Source: Bacillota bacterium (GTDB taxonomy: Bacteria > Bacillota > Clostridia > Christensenellales > SZUA-584). Taken from it: a stretch of DNA of 58,623 nucleotides. How positions within the stretch are numbered: the stretch's first letter is position 1; each line of letters begins with the position of its first letter. Made by a program: the position numbers and the translations under genes. Positions 43,792 to 52,672 of the stretch are shown here, piece after piece. The stretch is from contig JAEWBO010000018.1 in the NCBI GenBank assembly GCA_023391105.1, forward strand, positions 1 to 58,623, in the 5' to 3' direction. The notes beneath the pieces were generated by a model, which was given only the letters and a program-made list of their open reading frames with translations, did not search any database and was not told the origin of the DNA.

Positions 43792-43850
43792 CATGCCTCA
43801 TGCTCTGAACCCAAATTACATCCCATATATTTATCTGCAAATGAATCTCT

Positions 43851-43879
43851 CAGGATGCCAACCGGCATTCTGTTTTTTT
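43851..43879 (+). terminator. terminator of the Cys-rich gene
   Basis: CAGGATGCC pairs with GGCATTCTG (one G-T pair) around AACC, followed by seven T. Confidence 0.88.
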
Positions 43880-43891
43880 AAGAATCAATTC

Positions 43892-45022
43892 TCATGAAAG
43901 ACGGGTTTTAAAATCGTTATAGCTGAACTCACGGATTGTCTTGTTTTGTCCATCTTTTGTATGAATCACAATAGATGGCAACGGCATACCGTTGAATGTG
44001 TTGTTCTTGACCATCGTATAGTGCGCCATATCGCAGAAAACCAGTGTTTCACCGATTTTTAACTGGTGGTCAAAAGAATAATCGCCGATGATATCACCCG
44101 CAAGGCATGTGGGACCGCCAAGCCTGTAGATATGCGGCTTCTCCCCCGGCTTTCCTGCGCCGATAATCTCAGGGCGGTACGGCATTTCCAGCACGTCCGG
44201 CATATGGCAAGCCGCCGATGTATCGAGGATTGCGATATCCATACCGTTATGCACGATATCCAGCACGCTGGCCACAAGATATCCAGTATTTAAGGCAACA
44301 GCTTCTCCGGGTTCAAGATAGACCTGTACATCGTATTTGTCTCTCAGCCTGATGAGTTCGCCAACTAGTCGCTCCACATCGTAATCCTCGCGCGTGATAT
44401 GATGGCCGCCGCCGAGGTTGAGCCATTTCATGCCGTGAAAATATGCGCCGAACTTCTCCTCGGCTGTTTGCAGCGTGACCGCCAGCGCATCCGCGTTCTG
44501 TTCGCACAGCGTGTGCATATGAAAGCCGGACAAGCCTTCCAACATGTCCGGCTCAAAATTTACCAATGTCGTTCCGAGGCGCGATTTTGGCGCACAAGGG
44601 TCATATATTGCAGTATCCTGTGTGGAGCACTCAGGATTGAGCCGCAGCCCGCACGAGCAGCCGGCGTTCAGCGCACGCTTGCCGAAACGCCGCCATTGGT
44701 CAAACGAATTAAATATGATATGACCACAGATGCTTGTGAGCTCATCCATGTCTTCATCTTTATATGCGGGTGAATAAACATGCGTTTCGCCGCCAAACAT
44801 CTCAGAGCCAAGGCGTGCTTCAAAAAGCCCGCTCGCCGCCGTGCCGCAAAGATAGCGGCTGATGAGCGGATACAAGCTAAACATTGAAAAAGCCTTTTGC
44901 GCAAGCAATATGCGACAGCCGCTGTGCTGCATAACGCGAGAAAGCTGCTCAAGGTTTTTGATGAGCTTGCGCTCGTCCACCACATAACAGGGCGTGGGCA
45001 GCTGCATAAGCCAATCTTCCAT
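43892..45022 (-). CDS. nspC: carboxynorspermidine/carboxyspermidine decarboxylase
   Basis: 376 residues, PLP-dependent alanine-racemase-fold decarboxylase. LPTPCYVVDERKLIKNLEQL begins the barrel; the lysine in ILLAQKAFSMF is the expected PLP lysine; SGFHMHTLCEQNADAL and MKWLNLGGGHHITREDYD follow, and the domain-2 catalytic region is YLEPGEAVALNTGYLVASV. Converts carboxyspermidine to spermidine (or carboxynorspermidine to norspermidine). Its ATG overlaps the dehydrogenase stop (TGATG, 45024-45020). Last gene of the polyamine operon. Confidence 0.9.
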   Translation of the reverse strand: MEDWLMQLPTPCYVVDERKLIKNLEQLSRVMQHSGCRILLAQKAFSMFSLYPLISRYLCGTAASGLFEARLGSEMFGGETHVYSPAYKDEDMDELTSICGHIIFNSFDQWRRFGKRALNAGCSCGLRLNPECSTQDTAIYDPCAPKSRLGTTLVNFEPDMLEGLSGFHMHTLCEQNADALAVTLQTAEEKFGAYFHGMKWLNLGGGHHITREDYDVERLVGELIRLRDKYDVQVYLEPGEAVALNTGYLVASVLDIVHNGMDIAILDTSAACHMPDVLEMPYRPEIIGAGKPGEKPHIYRLGGPTCLAGDIIGDYSFDHQLKIGETLVFCDMAHYTMVKNNTFNGMPLPSIVIHTKDGQNKTIREFSYNDFKTRLS

Positions 45023-46221
45023 CAGTCCACCATAGTCGGGGCAAAATTCTCCTGCCACGGCAGTCCCCACTTATTAAGCGCGTCCATAAACGGATCCGGA
45101 TCAAATTCCTCTACGTTGAATACACCCGCCCCGCTCCAAGTGCCCTTCATAAGCAGCATCGCGCCGATCATCGCGGGCACACCCGTGGTGTAGCTGATGG
45201 CCTGGCTCCCCACCTCACGGTACGCCTCCTGATGGTCACAAATGTTATAAACGTAATAATGCTGCTCTTTCCCATCCTTAAGCCCCTTGAATATGCAGCC
45301 GATGTTTGTCTTGCCCACAGTGCGCGGCCCGAGAGATGCCGGATCGGGCAGTACCGCTTTCAGGAATTGAAGCGGTATGATCTTCTGCCCCTGAAAATCG
45401 ATCGGTTCGATGGATGTCATACCCACATTTTCGAGACATTTCAGGTGTGTCAAATAGCTCTGCCCAAAAGTCATGAAAAAGCGAATGCGTTTCACGCCCT
45501 TGATGTTGATCGCAAGGCTTTCCAGCTCCTCGTGGTGCAGCAGATACATATCCTTCACGCCCACTTCGGCGAAATCGTAAACCCGCTTGATCTCCATAGG
45601 CTCTGTTTCCACCCATTTGCCGTCTTCGATATAGCTTCCCTTGGCTGTCACCTCACGGATGTTGATTTCCGGGTTGAAATTCGTCGCGAACGGATAACCG
45701 TGGTCACCGCCGTTGCAGTCGAGGATGTCGATCTCATGAATCTCGTCGAAATAGTGTTTCTGCGCATATGCGGAGAAAACGCCCGTCACGCCGGGATCGA
45801 AACCGCAGCCGAGCAGAGCGGTGATACCTGCCTGCTTGAAGCGGTCGCGATATGCCCACTGCCAGCTGTATTCGAACTTAGCGGTATCCGGCGGTTCATA
45901 GTTCGCCGTGTCCACATAATTTGTCTTAGTTGCAAGGCACGCGTCCATGATGGTTAAGTCCTGATACGGCAGAGCGAGGTTGATAACAATATCAGGATTA
46001 TATGACTCAATCAGCGATACAAGCTCGTCCACGTTATCGGCGTCCACCTGTGCTGTGGTGATCTTTGTTTTTCCTCCGTCCAGCTTTTCTTTGAGCGCGT
46101 CACACTTGGAAACTGTACGGCTGGCAATGCATATCTCTTCAAACACATCGGGGTTCTGACAGCACTTGTGTATGGTGACACTGGCCACACCCCCGCATCC
46201 GATAATCAACGCTTTTCCCAT
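45022..46221 (-). CDS. carboxynorspermidine/carboxyspermidine dehydrogenase (Lys1-like)
   Basis: 399 residues, saccharopine-dehydrogenase fold. N-terminal NAD(P) site GKALIIGCGGVASVTIHKC; then NPDIVINLALPYQDLTIMDA, LLGCGFDPGVTGVFSAYAQK, and ILDCNGGDHGYPFATNFNPE in the substrate domain. It condenses putrescine (or diaminopropane) with aspartate semialdehyde by reductive amination. The start has AGGAGGGAA upstream. Putrescine comes from SpeA/SpeB of the same operon, so carboxyspermidine is the most likely product. Confidence 0.9.
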   Translation of the reverse strand: MGKALIIGCGGVASVTIHKCCQNPDVFEEICIASRTVSKCDALKEKLDGGKTKITTAQVDADNVDELVSLIESYNPDIVINLALPYQDLTIMDACLATKTNYVDTANYEPPDTAKFEYSWQWAYRDRFKQAGITALLGCGFDPGVTGVFSAYAQKHYFDEIHEIDILDCNGGDHGYPFATNFNPEINIREVTAKGSYIEDGKWVETEPMEIKRVYDFAEVGVKDMYLLHHEELESLAINIKGVKRIRFFMTFGQSYLTHLKCLENVGMTSIEPIDFQGQKIIPLQFLKAVLPDPASLGPRTVGKTNIGCIFKGLKDGKEQHYYVYNICDHQEAYREVGSQAISYTTGVPAMIGAMLLMKGTWSGAGVFNVEEFDPDPFMDALNKWGLPWQENFAPTMVD

Positions 46222-46254
46222 ATCAATTCCCTCCTTGTCCGTCTATTGTCTTAA

Positions 46255-47094
46255 TCAATGGCTTACTGCTATGAGCAGCTCACGCAATATTTTCAATGCG
46301 GCAGCCGTGGCAATGCCGCTTTGGTCGTATACCGGACTGAGCTCGTTTATGTCACAAGCAACGATATTAAGCGGCCTGCAGACCGTATGCACCGCTTCTA
46401 AAAGCTCCATGAAGCTGACGCCGCCCGGCTCGGGCGTCCCAGTTCCGGGAAACACCGACGGATCCAGTACGTCCAGATCAATCGTCAAATATACCGGATT
46501 TCCCGCAAGACTCCTCACAGCGTCTCCAAGCCCGTCAAAGTTAAACTTATGCAGGTTCGTATGCACCTTACCCCATTCGAACTCCTCTCTAAGCCCCGAA
46601 CGTATACCGAACTGGCAGATACGTCCGTCACCCAGTATGTCCCACACGCGGCGCATCACCGTGGCATGTGATAACGCCACACCAAGGTATTCTTCGCGCA
46701 AATCTGTGTGCGCATCAAAATGGATGACATGAAGATCCGGATAGTGCTTTGCGGCTGCTCGCACTGCGCCCAGCGTGACGAGGTGTTCACCGCCGATCAT
46801 AACAGGACGTTTGCCGTCCGCAAGTATCTGCGCGGCTTTGTCCTCAATGGCTTGCAAAGCGATTTTTGTATCACCAAAACACAGCTCTAAGTCACCGCTG
46901 TCATGAACGGCCAAATCCTCCACATCCGCATCCAGGTATGGACTGTATGTTTCAAGCGCATAGGATTCCGCGCGCATCGTACGGCTCGCAAAGCGCGTAC
47001 CGGGGCGGTAGCTCGTCGTGGAATCAAACGGTGCGCCGAATATGACGGTATCCGCGGTTTCATATGGCTTGTCACAGCCGAGGAAAGCTTGCAT
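46255..47094 (-). CDS. speB: agmatinase (agmatine ureohydrolase)
   Basis: 279 residues, ureohydrolase family. Metal ligands visible in GGEHLVTLG, VIHFDAHTDLREEY and YLTIDLDVLDPSVFPGTGTP. Converts agmatine to putrescine and urea. Start chosen at 47094 (MQAFLGCDKPYETADTV), 9 nt after AAGG; the ATG at 47103 is too close to it. It begins inside the end of speE (23-nt overlap), a sign of tight coupling. Its substrate comes from SpeA. Confidence 0.9.
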   Translation of the reverse strand: MQAFLGCDKPYETADTVIFGAPFDSTTSYRPGTRFASRTMRAESYALETYSPYLDADVEDLAVHDSGDLELCFGDTKIALQAIEDKAAQILADGKRPVMIGGEHLVTLGAVRAAAKHYPDLHVIHFDAHTDLREEYLGVALSHATVMRRVWDILGDGRICQFGIRSGLREEFEWGKVHTNLHKFNFDGLGDAVRSLAGNPVYLTIDLDVLDPSVFPGTGTPEPGGVSFMELLEAVHTVCRPLNIVACDINELSPVYDQSGIATAAALKILRELLIAVSH

Positions 47095-47944
47095 CTTCCA
47101 CATCCTTTATGATGTCCTCTACATAGGTTGGCAGCGCGAAAGCCGCTTTATGCAGATTGGTGTTGTAATAACGTGTTTTTAAGCCCAACGCGTTCCATCG
47201 CTCCGCATTCATATCCTGAACAGGGTGATATTTCTTCGACGAAAAGCCGAAAAGCCAATGCCCTGATGGGTATGTCGGAATATGCGCCTGATACAGACGG
47301 CTTAAGGGGAAGCTTTGCACAATGCGCTTATGTATCTGCCGGACAGCTATCGCATCTTCCTTATAGAACGGGTTTTCATGCTGGTTAACGAGTATGCCGT
47401 CTTCTTTGAGCGCTTTGAAGCAGTTGCCGTAAAATTCCTTTGTGAATAACCCCTCGCCCGGCCCGAACGGGTCGGTTGAATCCACGATGATCACATCATA
47501 ATGGTTGCTGAAGCGGCGGATAAAGCGCAGGCCATCCTCAAAGTGGACATGGACGCGTTCTTCGTCCATGCTGCATGCCACACCCGGCATAAACTCCTTG
47601 CACACTCTCACCACGTCCTCATCTATCTCTACGAGGTCGATATGCTCCACCGTCCGATAACGGCAAAGCTCACGCACAGCGCCGCCGTCTCCGCCGCCGA
47701 TAATCAATATGTTTTTAGCCGCGGGATGCACCGCAAGCGGCACATGCACGATCATCTCATGATAGATGAACTCATCCTTCTCGGTGAGCATAAGAAAGCC
47801 GTCCAACGTGAGCATGCGCCCAAATTCTTGTGTGTCGAATATGTCAATGCGCTGAAAGCGGCTTTGTGCACTATATATCTGCTTATCTACGTCTATGCAC
47901 AACCCCACATTCTTCGTATGCTTTTCTGTGAATGTCAGATGCAT
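47072..47944 (-). CDS. speE: spermidine synthase
   Basis: 290 residues of the polyamine aminopropyltransferase family. RIDIFDTQEFGRMLTLDG is the N-terminal hairpin, KNILIIGGGDGGAVRELCRY binds decarboxylated SAM, HIDLVEIDEDVVRVCKEFMP follows, and the catalytic loop is YDVIIVDSTDPFGPGEGLF. Transfers an aminopropyl group from decarboxylated SAM (made by SpeD) to putrescine. Start behind GGAAGG, 3 nt after the speA stop. Confidence 0.93.
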   Translation of the reverse strand: MHLTFTEKHTKNVGLCIDVDKQIYSAQSRFQRIDIFDTQEFGRMLTLDGFLMLTEKDEFIYHEMIVHVPLAVHPAAKNILIIGGGDGGAVRELCRYRTVEHIDLVEIDEDVVRVCKEFMPGVACSMDEERVHVHFEDGLRFIRRFSNHYDVIIVDSTDPFGPGEGLFTKEFYGNCFKALKEDGILVNQHENPFYKEDAIAVRQIHKRIVQSFPLSRLYQAHIPTYPSGHWLFGFSSKKYHPVQDMNAERWNALGLKTRYYNTNLHKAAFALPTYVEDIIKDVEDASFPRL

Positions 47945-47947
47945 GGC

Positions 47948-49402
47948 TTACCTTCCTTTCAAAACATTGAGGCGCTCAATACTTAAATCCTCAGGCCCCG
48001 TCAGCGAGCCGCCCTTTTCCTTCATATAGCGTATGTACTCAAGAATTTCTTCAGTGATACGCTCTCCCGGCGCAAGTATCGGTATACCCGGCGGATAACA
48101 CATCACGGATTCTGCACAGATTTCCCCTGCGCATTGCTCGATGGGTACTGAGCGCTTATCGGCGTAGAACGCCTCCTGCGGCGTGGCCGCCACCTGCGGG
48201 CTGATGTATTCCATGCGCATCATACCGCTTTTGCTTCTCTTATAGTGGCGGCGTATCTCTGCAAGCGCGCTCACCAGCCGCTCGATATCGCGATCGCGGT
48301 CTCCCACGGAAATATAGGCAAGAATGTTGGCGATATCGCCGAATTCCACCTGAATGTCGTATTCGTCGCGCAGGATGTCGTACACCTCAACACCCGCAAG
48401 CCCGATATCTAATGTATTGATAGACAGCTTTGTCGGATCGTAATCGAATATTGTATCTCCATTGACAATCTCACGCGCATAGGCGTAGTAATCGCCGATC
48501 TCGCTGATCTCGTCACGCGCGTACTGCGCAAGATCACACACTTTGGAAAATATCTGTTTGCCGTTTAAGGCTAAATTCTTGCGAGATATATCAAGGCTTG
48601 ACATGAGCAGGTACGACCCGCTGGTCGTCTGCGTCAGCCCGATGATCTGGCGCACATGCCCCGCGTTTATGCGCGGCCCCGTCACCAATATGGAGCTTTG
48701 CGTCAGCGAACCGCCGGATTTGTGCATGCTTATGCTCGCCATGTCGGCCCCAGCTGCCATCGCGCTTATGGGCATATTTTCTCCAAAGGAAAAATGCGTG
48801 CCGTGCGCTTCGTCAGCGAGCACCGCCATGCCATGCATATGCGCCATATTTGTAATCTGTTTGATATCAGAGCAAATGCCGTAATAGGTCGGGTTGTTGA
48901 CAAGCACGGCCTTGGCGCTCGGATGCGCCTCTATCGCTTTTTTCACGTCTTCAACCGACATGCCAAGCGCAATGCCAAGCCGTTCGTTCGTCTGCGGATT
49001 CACATAGACAGGTGCGGCGCCGCACAGCACCAGCGCGCCAATCACGCTGCGGTGCACATTGCGCGGCAAAATGATCTCATCGCCTTGCTTGCATACCGAT
49101 AGCACCATACTTTGCACCGCCGACGTCGTACCGCTGACCATAAAAAAAGCGTTTGCGGCACCAAAAGCCTGGGCTGCGAGCGCTTCCGCCTCCTTGATGA
49201 CCGAAACGGGATGACACAAATTATCCAGCGGTTTGCTCGAGTTGACATCTGCCTCAAGGCACGCACGCCCGAGAAATGCCGTCAGCTCCGGATTCCCCCG
49301 CCCCTGCTTATGGCCGGGAACGTCAAAAGGCACGACTCTCGCGGCCTTATGCGCTTTTAAAGCTTCAAGTATGGGCGCTCTGGTCTGGTCGAAATCTTTC
49401 AT
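47948..49402 (-). CDS. speA: arginine decarboxylase (Orn/Lys/Arg decarboxylase family)
   Basis: 484 residues, fold type I PLP enzyme like Bacillus SpeA. The N-terminal part has RVVPFDVPGHKQGRGNPE and FFMVSGTTSAVQSMVLSVC; the aspartate of VLADEAHGTHFSFG and the lysine of SISMHKSGGSLTQSSILV bind PLP. The C-terminal YPPGIPILAPGERITEEI is shared with SpeA. Arginine is the likely substrate because agmatinase is encoded in the same operon; lysine or ornithine cannot be excluded by sequence. It lies 49 nt after speD. Confidence 0.88.
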   Translation of the reverse strand: MKDFDQTRAPILEALKAHKAARVVPFDVPGHKQGRGNPELTAFLGRACLEADVNSSKPLDNLCHPVSVIKEAEALAAQAFGAANAFFMVSGTTSAVQSMVLSVCKQGDEIILPRNVHRSVIGALVLCGAAPVYVNPQTNERLGIALGMSVEDVKKAIEAHPSAKAVLVNNPTYYGICSDIKQITNMAHMHGMAVLADEAHGTHFSFGENMPISAMAAGADMASISMHKSGGSLTQSSILVTGPRINAGHVRQIIGLTQTTSGSYLLMSSLDISRKNLALNGKQIFSKVCDLAQYARDEISEIGDYYAYAREIVNGDTIFDYDPTKLSINTLDIGLAGVEVYDILRDEYDIQVEFGDIANILAYISVGDRDRDIERLVSALAEIRRHYKRSKSGMMRMEYISPQVAATPQEAFYADKRSVPIEQCAGEICAESVMCYPPGIPILAPGERITEEILEYIRYMKEKGGSLTGPEDLSIERLNVLKGR

Positions 49403-49450
49403 CTGCCTCCACCGTTATTAGTGAAACACTAATTATTTTGGCGTGTTTCC

Positions 49451-50218
49451 TTAGTATACGTTCTTTCCGCTGAATATATCGATCATTTCGCGCCGCAGGC
49501 TGCCCGTGATCTCAAGGCGCTCTCTGGGCGGCAGCTCGTGCACGTCCTTATTAAAAAGATAGTTCTGCAAATCCATATCTTTAATAAGCATCTTTGTATG
49601 AAAAAGATTCGCCTGATACACGTTGATATCAATTGCATCATACCGCTCCAGCGTCGGCTCCGCAATAAACTCCTGAATCGAGGTGATATCATGATCGATA
49701 AACAGCTTCTTGCCGTCAAGATCGCGTGTAAAGCCTCTCACCCGGTAATCCATGGTAATGATATCAGAATCAAAGCTCCCGATTAAATAATCCAGCGTCA
49801 GCAAAGGTGTAATCTCGCCGCACGTCGCGACATCGATATCCACGCGAAATGTCGCGATGGAAGTCTCGGGATGAAATTCAGGGTACGTATGCACCGTAAC
49901 ATGGCTTTTATCCAGATGCGCCACCACCGTATCACCACGCGTGCGAAGTCCCGAAAGCGAATCCTCCGCAATCAGAAACGTGACACTGGCGCCCTGCGGA
50001 TCGTAATCCTGCTTGGATATGCTTAAAACCTGCGCGTTGATCATCGTCGTCACAGATTCCAGTATGCCCGTGAGACGATCCGAGTTATATTGCTCATCAA
50101 CATAAGCGATATATTCGCGCTGTTCACGCTCGCTTTTTGCATAACACACATCGAATATGTTAAAGCTCAGTGATTTTGTAAGGTTGTTAAACCCGTATAG
50201 CTTGAGTTTTTGTTCCAT
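49451..50218 (-). CDS. speD: S-adenosylmethionine decarboxylase proenzyme
   Basis: 255 residues, E. coli-type (class 1A) SpeD. From MEQKLKLYGFNNLTKSLSFN through QDYDPQGASVTFLIAEDS to HLDKSHVTVHTYPEFHPE, where the Ser of KSHV is the self-cleavage site that becomes the pyruvoyl cofactor; late motifs DSDIITMDYRVRGFTRD and YQANLFHTKMLIKDMDL also fit. Supplies decarboxylated SAM to SpeE. Start at 50218 with AAAGG upstream; a longer frame to 50299 runs through the leader terminator and is rejected. First gene of the polyamine operon. Confidence 0.94.
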   Translation of the reverse strand: MEQKLKLYGFNNLTKSLSFNIFDVCYAKSEREQREYIAYVDEQYNSDRLTGILESVTTMINAQVLSISKQDYDPQGASVTFLIAEDSLSGLRTRGDTVVAHLDKSHVTVHTYPEFHPETSIATFRVDIDVATCGEITPLLTLDYLIGSFDSDIITMDYRVRGFTRDLDGKKLFIDHDITSIQEFIAEPTLERYDAIDINVYQANLFHTKMLIKDMDLQNYLFNKDVHELPPRERLEITGSLRREMIDIFSGKNVY

Positions 50219-50680
50219 TCCATTTCTAGCCTTTCTATAAACCTCGTACGACCCAAAAATAAAAACGCTCCAATGTACGATGTGCTTTTTCGGCCGCATC
50301 CACTTGAGCGTTCAATCTCATAAAACCAGCGTTTCCGGCAGGCACAATGCCCGCGCGGGACAAGCTGAAAGCTTTAATAGGCAGAGTCTATATAGCAAGG
50401 AATTACTTTTACTACTCTTATTGATTGTTTCACAAGTGTGATGTGCGGCTGCCGCACACGGCTATTAAGTAGCCAACTTATAAAATTTGAGTCTTCACTC
50501 AACCAATAAGGCAACAAAGTTGCCAGATTCCGGCCTTTGACCCGGCTGTCCGTATGGCCTTGATGCTTATATAAGCATGGTCAAAATCTCTTGCCGGCAG
50601 GCGATACAATCACTCTGCCTAAAGGCTCACTGCCTCTTTATGCTCCCGAAAAGCGAAGCTTTTTGGGAAAATAGCTACGA
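50219..50680 (-). promoter_or_regulatory. long structured leader of the polyamine operon with attenuator-like hairpin
   Basis: About 460 nt between the promoter at 50686-50714 and speD. By eye it contains a chain of stems, several perfect: ATGCTTATATAAGCAT (50568-50583), GGCAAC/GTTGCC, TTGAGT/ACTCAA, GGCTA/TAGCC, TGTGCGGC/GCCGCACA, and CCGCGCGG. The last hairpin before speD (AACGCTC 50270-50264 with GAGCGTT 50306-50312, long loop, then TTTTTATTTTT) looks like an intrinsic terminator. A second AACGCTGG just upstream (about 50325-50332) could pair with the same arm as antiterminator. This suggests a riboswitch or attenuator. The region near 50290 has only distant similarity to a T-box, and no known class is assigned. 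Confidence 0.55.
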
Positions 50681-50685
50681 TATGC

Positions 50686-50714
50686 ATTATAATGAATGCG
50701 CCATTAAAATACAA
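50686..50714 (-). promoter_or_regulatory. promoter of the polyamine operon leader
   Basis: TTGTAT (50714-50709), 17 bp, TATAAT (50691-50686), about 50 nt beyond the permease stop. It implies a leader of roughly 460 nt. Confidence 0.7.
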
Positions 50715-50767
50715 GGACTTTTTACTGACAACACAGGTCATATTGTGTTAATTCTTTGTATATATCC

Positions 50768-52234
50768 TCATGTTTCATCTTCTCCATCTTTCTTGGTGTA
50801 TTGCGTCTTAGTTGGGCTTTCTTTATCGCAGCGTGTCAGATCCTCTGATGCTTCCGCTCCCATGCTTGCTCTCAAACGATTCATTTTCGCAAACGATTTC
50901 TCTTGCTTTGTCCGCGTACCTAAAAGTCTCATTGCCGCATAAAACAACGAAAAAAAGGCAACGAGGATCACGCCTACCACCAGGCCGGAAGCTTGCCCCT
51001 GCACAAACGGCATGCTGAGTATGGCAACGATGAGAAGCAGCAAAACCACGATCGACGAATATGGAAACCCCCAAAGCTGACATTTTCCATGAGGTGGGCA
51101 GCCGCTTTTTCTTCGAAACCGGATGTGTGTCGCCATGATGACCACATAGGTAAAAAGCAGCGCAAAACCGCCTGAACTGACGAGGAATAGATAAACACTG
51201 GGAAACAAAAGGCCAATCCACAGTGCCGCCAGCATACCAATGCCGGAAACGATGATGCCGCGATATGGCACGTCCGTTTTGTCCTTGAACCAGCCGGGCG
51301 CCATGCGCTCATCAACAAGCGAGCGCATCATGCGTCCAAGACCAAACATAGCCGCAAGCATTGTGGATGTGATCGCCGTGATCAGCACCACATTCAGTGC
51401 TGTCCCCGCCCATCCAAAGCCGCGGGCGTTTAGCGCGGCCACAAAAGGACTGACTGTGGGGTTTAATGCCGAGGTTGGAATGAGAATTGTCAGCATCGTG
51501 ATCGCCACTATGTACAGCCCGACGAGGCTAAGCACCGTGTTTCGAATCGCTCTTGGAATCGTCTTATGCGGTTTTTCGGCTTCAGACGCGGCGAGACCAA
51601 TGATCTCAAAGCCCGCGTATGTAAACATCACAATGAGCATGCTGCCCGCAAGCCCTGTAAAACCGCCCGGCATAAACGGTTCATTCGCCAGCACACCAAT
51701 GCCGACCGGTGCGTTGTTCGCAAACACCCCGATTATCAGCAGCACCGCAATCACGATAAACGACAAGACAGCCAACAGCTTGACGGCAGCAAGCCCGCTC
51801 TCAAGCTTGCTTAAGGCTCTCGCTCCCAAAAGATTAAGCAGCGTCACCGCGATGATAATGATACTGCCCATTAGAGGCAGTGATATGTTCGGCAGCCATT
51901 GCTGGATTAATATCGATACAGCCGTGGCCTCGCTCGACATCGCAAGCACCATGCCCGTCCAATAAACCCAGCCAACCACAAACCCTGTTCCCTGACCGAA
52001 AGCCTGACCCGCGAACGTACGGAATGAACCAGCATCCGGATTGGCCACCGTCATCTCCGATAAAGCAAAAAGAATAAAGTAAACAAGAGCGCCGCCCACC
52101 ACATAAGCAATCAAAACTGACGGACCTGCGGCGCGGATGGCGACTGATGACCCTAAAAAGAACGAGCCTCCGATGACCGTTCCCAATGCCATCATGGTCA
52201 GCTGCCATGCGGCTAAACCTCTTTCTTTCATCAT
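50768..52234 (-). CDS. APC-family amino acid permease
   Basis: 488 residues with about twelve membrane helices. TM1 carries LTMMALGTVIGGSFFLGSSV, the family's GxG-type substrate/ion motif; TM6 and the loop have FTYAGFEIIGLAASEAEKPH, conserved in the AAT/APC group. Ends in a charged tail. ATG at 52234 follows GGAGAG. Adjacent to the polyamine operon on the same strand, but separated by that operon's own promoter. Import of arginine or another amino acid would fit, but the substrate is unproven. Confidence 0.9.
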   Translation of the reverse strand: MMKERGLAAWQLTMMALGTVIGGSFFLGSSVAIRAAGPSVLIAYVVGGALVYFILFALSEMTVANPDAGSFRTFAGQAFGQGTGFVVGWVYWTGMVLAMSSEATAVSILIQQWLPNISLPLMGSIIIIAVTLLNLLGARALSKLESGLAAVKLLAVLSFIVIAVLLIIGVFANNAPVGIGVLANEPFMPGGFTGLAGSMLIVMFTYAGFEIIGLAASEAEKPHKTIPRAIRNTVLSLVGLYIVAITMLTILIPTSALNPTVSPFVAALNARGFGWAGTALNVVLITAITSTMLAAMFGLGRMMRSLVDERMAPGWFKDKTDVPYRGIIVSGIGMLAALWIGLLFPSVYLFLVSSGGFALLFTYVVIMATHIRFRRKSGCPPHGKCQLWGFPYSSIVVLLLLIVAILSMPFVQGQASGLVVGVILVAFFSLFYAAMRLLGTRTKQEKSFAKMNRLRASMGAEASEDLTRCDKESPTKTQYTKKDGEDET

Positions 52235-52372
52235 TTTCTCTCCGAATATATTCATTGTTTAATTACGCTATTCCAAAACGTGAGAACATCTCGTTTCTAC
52301 TTAATAGCATCCTCATGTCGCGAGAAAATTAGCCATGTTTTATAAAGAAAGCATGTCTGATCAGAATTAAAA

Positions 52373-52402
52373 GCTTCGGTTTCACAAAAACAAAACCGAA
52401 GC
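52373..52402 (-). terminator. terminator behind the GH18 remnant
   Basis: GCTTCGGTTT pairs with AAACCGAAGC (10 bp, 10-nt loop), followed on the minus strand by TTTTAATTC. It is located 16 nt after the remnant's stop. Confidence 0.75.
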
Positions 52403-52418
52403 GAGATAGAAATAAGCA

Positions 52419-52571
52419 TTAATAGATATGATTATAAATCGCGCTGAGCATTGACCCGTCAGCATTTTGAGACAGCTCCCAAATCACGGCGCCGCCAAAA
52501 TCCTTGTTTTTGATATAAACAGCCTTATCTGTCACAGATTCAACATCGTCATATGCTTTATCATTCAACCT
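52419..52571 (-). pseudogene. 3' remnant of a GH18 (chitinase-like) glycosidase gene
   Basis: Fifty codons readable, ending at TAA 52419. AYDDVESVTDKAVYIKNKD and FGGAVIWELSQNADGSMLSA are the last beta-strand and helix of GH18 barrels, in which the Trp of the WELS motif lines the active site. Upstream the frame stops at 52572 and no further GH18 sequence is seen, so about 300 residues including the catalytic DxxDxDxE are missing. GH18 proteins in spore-formers include cortex-lytic enzymes, and the ger operon follows, but this copy cannot be active. Confidence 0.7.
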
Positions 52572-52672
52572 TCAAAGTCGTTTTCGTTCGCTTGTTCAAA
52601 TCGTTAACCGCATAGATTTGCGCCATTTGGTTATATTGAATTTAAGGCAGAATTTCGGATTGGAGGAGCTAT

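Noticed and set aside
50255..50312. T-box riboswitch call for the speD leader
   Set aside because: Only a loose resemblance to the T-box (AAGTGGATGCGG) and to a stem I start (AGAGTAGTA) was seen; the conserved T-box sequence and specifier structure are not convincing.
50577..50942. 121-codon plus-strand frame over the polyamine leader and permease end
   Set aside because: No Shine-Dalgarno or recognisable domain. It overlaps a leader rich in stems and a real gene on the other strand.
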